Source of the DNA: Blastococcus sp. | GTDB lineage: Bacteria; Actinomycetota; Actinomycetes; Mycobacteriales; Geodermatophilaceae | Reading direction: 5' to 3' | Length of the DNA: 64,000 nucleotides | Assembly: GCA_025465355.1 (NCBI GenBank) | Contig: JAODNN010000173.1 | Span: forward strand, 1 to 64,000 | Shown here: positions 32,798 through 40,629 of the stretch, one piece after another | Position numbering within the stretch: position 1 is the first letter of the stretch | How the letters are laid out: each line of letters begins with the position of its first letter | Made by a program: the position numbers and the translations under genes | The notes under the pieces: model-generated | What the model saw: only the letters and a program-made list of their open reading frames with translations | Database searches by the model: none | What the model was told of the DNA's origin: nothing

Positions 32798-34135
32798 ATG
32801 GAGCCGGTTCTCGTCGGCTTGGACGTCGGCACCACCACGAGCAAGGCCGTTGTGTTCACCGCCGATGGGCGGGCCCTGGGCGAGGGCAAGGCGGTCACCC
32901 CGTGGATCAAGACTCCCCACGGCGCGCAGATGGACGCCAACGAACTCCTGTTGTCGGCCCGGGAGGCGTTGCGGCGGGCCCTCGCCGAAGTCCCCGGCCA
33001 TCGGGTGCTGGCCGTGGGCGTGACCAGCATGGGCGAGTCGGGCGTGTTGCTGAACGCGCACGGCGAACCGGTGGCGCCGATCATCGCCTGGCATGACACC
33101 CGGGACGGGGACGAGGTCCGCGACCTGGCCACGTCCCTGGGCGAGGACTACTTCGCCGGCCGGACCGGCCTGCCGCTTCGCGGTCAGTGGTCCCTGACCA
33201 AACATCGCTGGCTGGTCGCGCATCATCGCGAGACGCGGGGGGCGGTGCGCCGACTCAACATCGCAGAATGGGTCGTCCGGGGCCTCGGCGGCGAGGAGTC
33301 CGCCGAGCAGTCGCTGGCCTCGAGGACCGGCTGGTTCGAGCTCACCACGCGGCGCTGGTGGTCCGAGGCCCTCGAGTGGTCGGGCGCCGATACATCACTG
33401 ATGCCCGACGTCGTCACGGCCGGTACACCGCTGGGCAGGGTCAGCGACGAGGTGGGCCTCTCCGGCCTGACCGGCGCGGTCCTGACCGTCGCCGGTCATG
33501 ACCACCAGGCGGCGACCGTCGGTGCTGAGGCGTCCGGTCCCGGAGACGAGCTGGACTCCTGCGGCACCGCCGAGGCGCTGGTGCGCACGGTTCCGGCCGG
33601 GCTCGTCGACACCGCGGCCGTCGCGGCCCTCGCAAAGGGCGGGGTCACGACCGGTTGGCACGTGCTGGCCGACCACTGGTGCCTGCTCGGTGGTACGCAG
33701 GGCGGCCTTGCACTGCAACGTGTTCTCGGGCTACTCGGACGCACGTCCGAGGATCTCGCCGCACTCGACCGGGATGCCCTCGCCGAGGCCAGGCACGGCA
33801 TCACGATCACCGGGGTCGACAGTGAAGACCTGCGCATCTCCGGCATGACCGACGGCGTCGGGCCGGCCGATCTCTGGCGCGCCGCGCTGGAGGCGGTCAC
33901 CGAACAGGCCGAGCAGGTCCACTCCGCGATGTCCACGGTCGTCGGCAACCACCGGGCGCTCGTGGTCACTGGAGGTTGGTCGCGCAGTGAGGCCCTGCTC
34001 GCGGTGAAACGTCGGGTGCTCGGTCCACTGCGGAATCCCGCCGTATCCGAGGCGGGCGCCCGCGGCGCAGCGCTGCTCGCGGGCATGGCGGCGGGCCTGT
34101 ACGCCGGACCGGCGCAGTTCCCGGCCATCGACTGA
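32798..34135 (+). CDS. FGGY-family carbohydrate kinase
   Basis: 445 residues from the ATG at 32798 with GGGTGGGG upstream. N-terminal phosphate-1 motif VLVGLDVGTTTSKAVVFTAD; the substrate-side WHDTRDGDEV; then AGHDHQAATVGAEASGPGD and DSCGTAEALVRT; and the C-terminal VTGGWSRSEALLAV with the adenosine motif SEAGARGAALLAGMA. It phosphorylates a sugar or polyol; the sequence resembles xylulokinase/gluconokinase relatives, but the substrate is not fixed. First gene of an operon with DeoR and a 1-phosphofructokinase-type kinase. Confidence 0.94.
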   Translation: MEPVLVGLDVGTTTSKAVVFTADGRALGEGKAVTPWIKTPHGAQMDANELLLSAREALRRALAEVPGHRVLAVGVTSMGESGVLLNAHGEPVAPIIAWHDTRDGDEVRDLATSLGEDYFAGRTGLPLRGQWSLTKHRWLVAHHRETRGAVRRLNIAEWVVRGLGGEESAEQSLASRTGWFELTTRRWWSEALEWSGADTSLMPDVVTAGTPLGRVSDEVGLSGLTGAVLTVAGHDHQAATVGAEASGPGDELDSCGTAEALVRTVPAGLVDTAAVAALAKGGVTTGWHVLADHWCLLGGTQGGLALQRVLGLLGRTSEDLAALDRDALAEARHGITITGVDSEDLRISGMTDGVGPADLWRAALEAVTEQAEQVHSAMSTVVGNHRALVVTGGWSRSEALLAVKRRVLGPLRNPAVSEAGARGAALLAGMAAGLYAGPAQFPAID

Positions 34136-34163
34136 GCGGTGGCCCGGTGAAGGAGCATCTCGC

Positions 34164-34238
34164 ATGAGCACCGTCTGCACGGCTCACAGCATTGCGACGC
34201 GGTCAGAGAGCGCCTCTGAAGCAGGGAGGATGCCTTGA
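34164..34238 (+). CDS. Possible 24-residue leader peptide coupled to DeoR
   Basis: An ATG at 34164 is preceded by AAGGAG at 8-nt spacing and opens a 24-codon frame (MSTVCTAHSIATRSESASEA, then GRMP). Its TGA (34236-34238) overlaps the TTG start of the DeoR gene as TTGA. The placement suggests translational coupling or attenuation of DeoR. The peptide has no recognisable motif and may have no function of its own. Confidence 0.4.
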   Translation: MSTVCTAHSIATRSESASEAGRMP

Positions 34239-35023
34239 ACAGCCCCACGCGGCCGGAGCGAACTCCCTATGCCGCCCAGCGCAAGCAGGCCATCCTCACC
34301 CAGCTGCGCACCCACGGGCGGGTCGACGCCGCCGACATCGCCGCGGAGCTCGGCGTCACGAACGAGACCGTTCGAAAGGACCTCATCAGCCTGGAACGGC
34401 AGGGCCTGCTGCGCCGGGTACACGGCGGAGCCGTATCGGTCGAACAGCTCTCCTTCGAGCCTGCCGTGTCGACCCGCACGTACTACTTCGAGGAGAAGAC
34501 CCGGATTGCCACGGCGGCGCTGGCGCATCTGCCGACCCGTGGGTCCGTCCTCATCGACGCGGGCTCCACAACCGGGCGGCTCGCCGAACTGTTCCCCGCC
34601 GACAGGGAGCTGACCGTCTACACCAACACCCTGTCGATCGCACTGACGCTCGTCACCCGTCCCCGGCTCACCGTCATCACCCTCGGCGGTCGTGTTCGCC
34701 CACTGACCCTCGCCGAGGTCGACGAGTGGGCGGCGCGAGCCCTGGACGAGATCAACGTCGACGTGGCCTTCCTCGGTGCCAATGCGATTTCCATGGAGCG
34801 CGGGCTGACCACCCCGGACCCCGCCGAGGCGGCGATCAAGCGCCTCATGCTCGCCAGCGCCCGCACACGGATCCTCCTCGCCGACCACAGCAAGGTCGGC
34901 GCCGTCAGCCTTTGCAAGCACGCGGACCTGTCGGACATCGACGTGTTCATCACCGACGCCGACCTGCCCGAAGCCGACTTCGCAGCCCTCACGGCCGCCG
35001 GCGTCACAGTGGAGCGAACATGA
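34235..35023 (+). CDS. DeoR-family transcriptional regulator
   Basis: 262 residues from a TTG at 34235 with GGGAGG six bases upstream. The N-terminal HTH reads RKQAILTQLRTHGRVDAADI, AAELGVTNETVRKDLISLER, followed by the HGGAV motif that ends the DNA-binding part. The C-terminal sugar-phosphate-sensing domain has IDAGSTTGRLAELF, YTNTLSIALTL and ADHSKVG. It should repress the kinase operon and perhaps the divergent aldolase gene until a sugar phosphate binds. Confidence 0.95.
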   Translation: MNSPTRPERTPYAAQRKQAILTQLRTHGRVDAADIAAELGVTNETVRKDLISLERQGLLRRVHGGAVSVEQLSFEPAVSTRTYYFEEKTRIATAALAHLPTRGSVLIDAGSTTGRLAELFPADRELTVYTNTLSIALTLVTRPRLTVITLGGRVRPLTLAEVDEWAARALDEINVDVAFLGANAISMERGLTTPDPAEAAIKRLMLASARTRILLADHSKVGAVSLCKHADLSDIDVFITDADLPEADFAALTAAGVTVERT

Positions 35024-35973
35024 TCATCACCGTTACGCCCAACCCGAGCGTCGATCGCACCATGTTCATCGACGCGTTGCCGCGCGGGGCGGTCGTCCGC
35101 AGTGGACGTGGCAGGAGTGAGCCGAGCGGCAAGGGGGTCAACGTCGCGCTGGCGCTGCGCGCGCACGGCCACGAGGTCATCGCCGTGCTCCCGGTCGGAG
35201 GCGCCGTGGGTGCGCAGATCATGGCGATGCTCGACGTCGCCGGGCTTCCCCTCATCACGGTGCCGATCGCCGGCGACATCCGCAGCAACGTGAGCCTGGT
35301 CGAACCCGACGGCACCACCACCAAGATCAACGAAGCCGGGCCGGTCCTGGACGAGGCGGAGGCCGAGGCGTTGGCCGTTGCGGCGCTGGCCAAGACCGAT
35401 GGCGCCAGTTGGCTTGCCGGGTGTGGCAGCGTACCCGCCGGCCTGCCCGAGAACTTCTACGCAGCCCTGGTCACCGACGGCCGTCGCCGTGGCGTCAAGG
35501 TGGCCATCGACAGTTCGGGCCCGGCGCTGCGCGCAGCACTTCCGGCCGGCCCCGATCTCGTCAAGCCGAACGTGCACGAACTGGCCGAGGTCGTCGAACG
35601 TCCACTCACGACCCTGGGAGACGTCGCCGACGCGGCCGTCGCCCTACGGCAGCGGGGCGCCCGATCCGTCCTCGCGAGCCTCGGCGCCGACGGGGCACTC
35701 CTCGTCGACGACACCGGTGTGCTCCACGGGCGCGCGGTGGTCCCCCGCGTGGTCAGCGCCGTGGGGGCCGGGGACGCTCTCCTCGCCGGCTTCCTGGTAG
35801 CAGGAGGCGGTGGCCGCGACGCCCTGCGCAGTGCGCTCACGTGGGCGGGAGCCGCGGTGCAGCACGAGGGCACGCTGTTCTCCGGCGCCGACTCGGCCAT
35901 GGCGGTCACCGTCGACGATGTCATCGACCGGGAGCTTCACCTCGCCGAGCCCGCGCTCCCGCCAGCAGGGTGA
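35020..35973 (+). CDS. 1-phosphofructokinase/tagatose-6-phosphate kinase family (PfkB)
   Basis: 317 residues; its ATG overlaps the DeoR stop as ATGA. ITVTPNPSVDRTMFID, PSGKGVNVALALRAHGHEV and the catalytic SAVGAGDALLAGFL (Asp about 245) identify the FruK/LacC branch of PfkB kinases, which make ketose-1,6-bisphosphates. That product is what the divergent class II aldolase would cleave. Together with the FGGY kinase it gives a two-kinase-plus-aldolase route from an imported ketose or polyol to triose phosphates. Confidence 0.94.
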   Translation: MIITVTPNPSVDRTMFIDALPRGAVVRSGRGRSEPSGKGVNVALALRAHGHEVIAVLPVGGAVGAQIMAMLDVAGLPLITVPIAGDIRSNVSLVEPDGTTTKINEAGPVLDEAEAEALAVAALAKTDGASWLAGCGSVPAGLPENFYAALVTDGRRRGVKVAIDSSGPALRAALPAGPDLVKPNVHELAEVVERPLTTLGDVADAAVALRQRGARSVLASLGADGALLVDDTGVLHGRAVVPRVVSAVGAGDALLAGFLVAGGGGRDALRSALTWAGAAVQHEGTLFSGADSAMAVTVDDVIDRELHLAEPALPPAG

Positions 35974-36028
35974 CGGGCCTCGACGTGGTTCTGGCGACGT
36001 GTGTCCTCACGCCGGTCGCCGCATCGGT

Positions 36029-36043
36029 GACGGCTGTGCCGTC
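36029..36043. terminator. Small hairpin between convergent operons
   Basis: GACGGC-TGT-GCCGTC, 56 bp after the PfkB stop and before the convergent subunit-3 gene. The stem is short, so the call is weak. The rest of 35974-36203 shows nothing else. Confidence 0.3.
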
Positions 36044-36203
36044 GGCCGCGTAGCCGCTCGATCTGCTGCACCGACCGCGCCACGACGAACGGTGGATCCG
36101 GGATCAGGCCGGCTCGCCTCCGGCACCGTTCGCCACTTCCGCTGGTTGGCGCGCGCAGCGCACCTAGGTCGGTAGCGCAGCGACGGCAGGGATCAGGTGT
36201 CGG

Positions 36204-36641
36204 TCACGCCGGCACGTGACGGTACACAGGACCCCGAGAAATGACCGGGCTGAGGATGTCGTCCTCCAGGTAGTACTCGGCCTCGCCCTCAGCGGCGGGC
36301 AGCCGGCGCGGGGCGGTGCCCGGGTATCCCAGGGCTCGGCGTACGGGCGTATTCATGAAGTAGGCGCCGCCGACAGCGAACGCGAATCTGTCGAATACGT
36401 CCCGATGGTGCAGTCGGAGATCGGCGATCACATCTTCTGGAGCACCGGCGATCGTGAGCACGTGTACCACCGTGTCGACGAGGTCCGGGTTGGCGCCGAG
36501 CGCGCGGTCGATCCACTGGCCCGCCACGTCGGCGTCGCCGGCGGACGGAAGACCGTCCCCGCCGGGGATCAGGACGTCGGCCAGAGCGGCGAGTCGTGCT
36601 CTGGATTCGTCCCCCAGTTGCGACGCGCCGACGGCACTCAC
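36204..36641 (-). CDS. Gluconate 2-dehydrogenase subunit 3-like protein
   Basis: 145 residues, the short form of the family: RARLAALADVLIPGGDGLPS near the N-terminus, DVAGQWIDRALGANPDLVDT, and a C-terminal YFMNTPVRRALGYPGTAP. Its ATG (36641) overlaps the stop of the upstream GMC gene as ATGA, so the two products are probably made one to one and form a complex. No export signal is visible. Confidence 0.88.
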   Translation of the reverse strand: MSAVGASQLGDESRARLAALADVLIPGGDGLPSAGDADVAGQWIDRALGANPDLVDTVVHVLTIAGAPEDVIADLRLHHRDVFDRFAFAVGGAYFMNTPVRRALGYPGTAPRRLPAAEGEAEYYLEDDILSPVISRGPVYRHVPA

Positions 36642-38275
36642 GAGCTGATCTCCTGTTCGCGGGCATTCGACGCGATGTGCGAGGCGGTACGTTTGGCCAA
36701 GGCGCAGATCGTGGCCGTCGGGTTCACCCCGGTCGAGGTGGTGAAGACGCTTGCGTCGATGACGTAGAGGTTCGGTACGTCATGGGTGCGACCGAAGCGG
36801 TCAACCACCGACGTTGCCGGATCGTCGCCCATCCTGGCGGTGCCTGTGTTGTGTCCGGTCATGAAGTTGCGTCCGGCAATCCAGGTGTCCCCCGCACCAG
36901 CGGCCGCGTGGGCCTCGAGCGACCTCTCCAGATTGAAGTCCACGATCTTGCGCGTGTTGTCCGACACCCGATAGTGGACCTTCGCGGCCGGCAGGCCGTC
37001 GGAATCGGTGAGCGACGGGTGCAGCGAGACGAAGTTCGTCTCTTCCGGAAGGTCTTCGGGAACCACATGCCACTGGAGCATCCGAACGAATGACTTCATC
37101 CTGGCAGCCGAGCCTTCTCCCCAGAAGTCCTCGCCGCGCATGCTCCCCTTGTCGGTCCACTTCTCGACCGCTTCGAGGGGGCCGGCGATGGGCAGCAGCG
37201 ACCACTTGGCACCGCGGACGAAACCGCGCGCCGTGTCGGTCTCGTAGAACTGCATCGACCCGATGTGTTCGCCGGCAGGCCCGAGCCAGTTCTCCAGGTC
37301 GTCGTCGTAGACCCCGACGGACGCCCCATACGGGTGCAGCATGAGACGCTTTCCGACCTGTCCCGAGGAGTTCGCCAGGCCGTCCGGGAAACGGTCGGAC
37401 GCCGACATCAGCAGCAGTCGGGGAGTTCCGATGCCGCCGGCCGCCATGAGCACCACCGAAGCGGCCTGGAAATGCTCCACGCCGTCCCGTAGGTAGACAG
37501 CACCGTTGGCGCGGCCACGTTCGTCCAGGGTCACCCGGGCGACACGGGCCCGAGTGATGACCTCGGCTCCCAGCGCCACCGCGTCCCGCCAGTGGGTGAC
37601 GTCAGTGGAGGACTTGGCCCCTTCCGGGCAGCCCATCCGGCAGATGCCGTAGCGGACGCATTTGCCTTCGTGGCCGCGATTGACCGTCGGGATGGCGTTG
37701 GTACCGGGCCACCAGTGCCAACCCAACCGGTTCATGCCCTCGGCCATCCGACGGCCGGTGCGGTGGATCGGCGCGGCCGGGAGGGGCGGCTCGTACCCCG
37801 GTGGGTACGCGGGGTTCCCGGCGACGCCGGAGACGGCCATCTCGCGCTCGACGGCCTGGTAGTAAGGGAGGAGTTCGTCGTAGGTGAGAGGCCAGTCATC
37901 GGCGACACCGTCGAGAGTTCGCACCCGGAAGTCCGAAGGCAGGGCCCTGGCCCAGATAGCCCCGTACAACACGCTCGAACCGCCCACGCCGTTGTACATC
38001 CATACCGGCAGGTCGGCCTCGGTGGTGTCGACCGGATAGTCCTCCCGGCGGCCGCGCAGGTTCGGGCTCGGATGCCAGTTCTTGGAGCCCAGCAATTCGT
38101 ACTCGGGCTTGTTTCCCGGCAGGTCTCCAGGGTCCACCCACGTGCCCTGCTCGAGGCAGACGACCTTGAATCCCGCCTCGGCGAGGTGCCGGGCCGCAAC
38201 TCCGCCCGACGTCCCCCCGCCCACGATCAGGACATCTGCAGGATGCTGCCTGGAACCCAAACGAACCACTCCCAT
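36638..38275 (-). CDS. GMC-family FAD-dependent oxidoreductase
   Basis: About 545 residues from the ATG at 38275 (AAGGG just upstream; ATG 38287 and GTG 38323 are alternatives). FAD motif ADVLIVGGGTSGGVAARHLA ending in an acidic LEQG; a CRMGCPEGAKSS cysteine segment typical of this GMC branch (about 215); and the C-terminal HNTGTARMGDDPATS and VFTTSTGVNPTATICALA. It is diverged from the first GMC enzyme at 24728, so it probably oxidises a different sugar, glycoside or position. It has its own promoter. Confidence 0.93.
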   Translation of the reverse strand: MGVVRLGSRQHPADVLIVGGGTSGGVAARHLAEAGFKVVCLEQGTWVDPGDLPGNKPEYELLGSKNWHPSPNLRGRREDYPVDTTEADLPVWMYNGVGGSSVLYGAIWARALPSDFRVRTLDGVADDWPLTYDELLPYYQAVEREMAVSGVAGNPAYPPGYEPPLPAAPIHRTGRRMAEGMNRLGWHWWPGTNAIPTVNRGHEGKCVRYGICRMGCPEGAKSSTDVTHWRDAVALGAEVITRARVARVTLDERGRANGAVYLRDGVEHFQAASVVLMAAGGIGTPRLLLMSASDRFPDGLANSSGQVGKRLMLHPYGASVGVYDDDLENWLGPAGEHIGSMQFYETDTARGFVRGAKWSLLPIAGPLEAVEKWTDKGSMRGEDFWGEGSAARMKSFVRMLQWHVVPEDLPEETNFVSLHPSLTDSDGLPAAKVHYRVSDNTRKIVDFNLERSLEAHAAAGAGDTWIAGRNFMTGHNTGTARMGDDPATSVVDRFGRTHDVPNLYVIDASVFTTSTGVNPTATICALAKRTASHIASNAREQEISS

Positions 38276-38351
38276 GCGCCCTTGCATCTTCACGAGTGGA
38301 AGACCATGAAGAGACCTGATCACAAGCGCTCAGCCGGCCACAGACGACGGA

Positions 38352-38397
38352 CTTGCGATCAGTTGGAAACTGTTGCAAGTCGTTGGAGCCATGTCAA
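38352..38397 (-). promoter_or_regulatory. Promoter with long dyad upstream of the second GMC operon
   Basis: On the minus strand TTGACA (38392-38397) is followed after 17 bp by AACAGT. An interrupted inverted repeat (outer arms CTTGC/GCAAG, inner arms CAGTT/AACTG, 38352-38379) covers the -10 region. It differs from the LacI-type sites, so another regulator is likely. Confidence 0.5.
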
Positions 38398-39030
38398 GCC
38401 AGTTCGCTGAACGACGCGCGACGCACGAGGCGGCCTGCACCCGGAGGCACTGTCGAGCACGGGACAGTCCCCCTGATCGGGCCCTCCGACGTCTGCCTGG
38501 CCTGCGGGCTCGGTCAACGCTGATCGTCGACAGCCCAGACATCTCGTCGGCGCCCACGGTCACAGCTGGTTCGAGTGGACCGTGACGATGGGGACGGCCG
38601 AGTCACGAGATCGAAGCTGGGCGGTGTCGAAGGGTGCCCGGGGGCGGACAAGCCCCACCGGTCACTACGACCGCGGGAGTGCAGCGCTGTCAACGGTCGG
38701 TGAAACCCCTTGCCGTGCAGCCAACCGGCGATGGTCTGCTGCCCTACTACGCCAACAACGGCTCGGCGTCTTCCTGGGTGTCGGGTACGGAGTAGGGGAC
38801 CTCGCGCCTGATCATGAGGAGCGTGCTGCGCTCGAGCGCTGCTGGAGCCCCGGCGGGACATCGCACAGCCCCAGCCACGACCCGTGGCCGAGCGACGTCC
38901 GCCGGGGCGATCGCCGCTGACGCGCGCCGGTAGGTCGCTCGCTGGCGGACGGCCGCGTGCTGGACGGGACCAGCGGCGTAGTCTCGCCTAACCGGGGGCT
39001 CACCCCCCATTTTCTTGAGAGGACATCGAC
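38398..39030. other. Intergenic region without a supported gene
   Basis: A short minus-strand frame ending at 38747 gives LLMIRREVPYSVPDTQEDAE but has no good start or recognisable family. The last 60 bases contain the SDR promoter region and a small GGGG/CCCC hairpin before the ribosome-binding site. Confidence 0.35.
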
Positions 39031-39807
39031 ATGGCCCTTCCCACCGACACTTCCCGGCTGGACGGCCGACGCGTGATCATCACCGGCGGCGCCAGCGGCA
39101 TGGGGGAAGGACTCGTCAAGGCGTTCCCGCAGCTCGGCGCGCGCGTCGTCTCCCTCGACCTGACCGAGGGGACCGGCCGGCAGATCGCTGAGGCGTCCGG
39201 CGCCGGCTTCGTCGCCGCAGACGTCTCCGACCCGGACTCGGTCGACGCCGCGATGGACGCGGCGGTCCAGCAGCTGGGCGGCCTGGACGTGCTGGTCCAC
39301 GCCGCGGGGATCGCGCCGTCCTCGCCGGCGGAGTCGACCAGCATCGCGCTGTGGACGCGCGTCATGACCATCAACGCCCTCGGGACGCTGCTGACCAACC
39401 AGGCCGCGTTCCGGCACATGCGGTCGACCGGGGGTCAGATCATCAACTTCGCGTCCGCCGCCGGTGTCGTGGGCCTGCCGAACAAGTCCGCGTACGCCGC
39501 GAGCAAGGGGGCCGTGGTGGCGTTCACCCGCACCGCTGCGGCCGAGTGGGCCCGGTACGGGATCACGGTCAACGCGATCGCGCCGGCCATCTGGACGCCG
39601 ATGTACGACAAGACCCGGTCCGAGATGAGCCCTGAGCAGCTCGCTGCGCACGACGCGATGATGTCGGCGGCCGTGCCGATCGGTGGCAAGCTCGGCGACA
39701 TCGAGACCGACTTCGTGCCGGTGCTGGCGTTCTACGCGTCGACGGGGGCCAAGTTCATGACAGGGCAGACTGTCTCCGTCGACGGTGGCACCCTGATGGT
39801 GCGCTGA
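39031..39807 (+). CDS. Short-chain dehydrogenase/reductase
   Basis: 258 residues from an ATG with GAGAGGA upstream. NAD(P)-binding ITGGASGMGEGLV, the HAAGIAPSS variant of the NAG motif, Ser in NFASAAGVVGLPN and catalytic YAASK, then the C-terminal FMTGQTVSVDGGTLMV typical of classical SDRs. It probably oxidises or reduces a ketone/alcohol pair. It is followed after 11 bp by a TetR gene, so it may be controlled by that regulator. Confidence 0.94.
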   Translation: MALPTDTSRLDGRRVIITGGASGMGEGLVKAFPQLGARVVSLDLTEGTGRQIAEASGAGFVAADVSDPDSVDAAMDAAVQQLGGLDVLVHAAGIAPSSPAESTSIALWTRVMTINALGTLLTNQAAFRHMRSTGGQIINFASAAGVVGLPNKSAYAASKGAVVAFTRTAAAEWARYGITVNAIAPAIWTPMYDKTRSEMSPEQLAAHDAMMSAAVPIGGKLGDIETDFVPVLAFYASTGAKFMTGQTVSVDGGTLMVR

Positions 39808-39818
39808 TCGGCGCGCCC

Positions 39819-40400
39819 GTGTCAGGACAGCGCAAGCGGCGTGCCGACGCTGAGCTCAACCGTGCCCGCATCATCGCCAGCGCCCGGCGGATCTACCGGG
39901 AACAGGGCCCCGGGGCGTCGTTGGAGGCGATCGCAGCGGACGCCCGCGTCGGCAGCGCCACGCTCTACCGGCACTTCCCGACCCGGTCAGACCTGCGTAC
40001 TGCTGTGCTCACCGCCCGGATGGCGGAGGTCGAGGAGGTGCTGTCCGCCGTGGAGTTGGAGCCCGACCCCTGGGTGGCGGTGGCCAGCTACCTGCGGCAC
40101 CTCGCCGCCGAACCCGACCACACGTTCCTGGACGCGCTGGTGACGCCGCCGGCCACCACGACCGAGGTCACCGGGTACCGCGAGCGGATACGCGCCCGGG
40201 TCGACGCCCTGCTGGCCCGGGCCGACGCGGCGGGCCTGCTCCGCGCGGCGTACACCGTCGACGACATGAACGTGTTCCTCTTCGCGCACGCGAAGGCGGT
40301 GTCCTCGCCGTACGTCGACACCGCGGCCGGCGACCGGCTGCTGGCGGACTACCTCGCCGGCATCCACGGCCCGGGGACCCCCGCTGACCGAGTCGGATGA
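39819..40400 (+). CDS. TetR-family transcriptional regulator
   Basis: 193 residues from a GTG just after the SDR stop. HTH: NRARIIASARRIYREQGPGA, SLEAIAADARVGSATLYRHF with PTRSDLRTAVL (about 14-63). The C-terminal helical ligand domain is less conserved. It is cotranscribed with the SDR, an arrangement typical of autoregulated oxidoreductase/TetR pairs. Confidence 0.93.
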   Translation: MSGQRKRRADAELNRARIIASARRIYREQGPGASLEAIAADARVGSATLYRHFPTRSDLRTAVLTARMAEVEEVLSAVELEPDPWVAVASYLRHLAAEPDHTFLDALVTPPATTTEVTGYRERIRARVDALLARADAAGLLRAAYTVDDMNVFLFAHAKAVSSPYVDTAAGDRLLADYLAGIHGPGTPADRVG

Positions 40401-40407
40401 CGGACAC

Positions 40408-40566
40408 GTGTCGAACTCCGACCCGGGGTCGACGCCTCCGCAGCGTCCATCGCCGCAGGCCGACGTCGACCCTGCCCGCGCGATGACCCCGCTCCCTCCC
40501 GCGCCGATCGAGCCGACACCGGACGATCCGGGGGCGACCCCGGTGGAGTGCGCGAGCCCTGCCTGA
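40408..40566 (+). CDS. Possible small proline-rich protein
   Basis: 52 codons from a GTG at 40408, 7 bp after the TetR stop, reading MSNSDPGSTPPQRPSPQADV and ending GATPVECASPA. The Pro/Asp/Ala-rich composition without arginine bias is the only support. There is no good ribosome-binding site and no known family. Confidence 0.3.
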   Translation: MSNSDPGSTPPQRPSPQADVDPARAMTPLPPAPIEPTPDDPGATPVECASPA

Positions 40567-40629
40567 TCCGCGCAGCGCGGTGACGCTCGAACACGCCGAG
40601 GGATCAGGCTGCGGCTCGTCGTGCCGCTC

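Noticed and set aside
38747-38880. Short minus-strand frame reading RREVPYSVPDTQEDAEPLLA
   Set aside because: No credible start codon or family; may be a fragment but cannot be supported.
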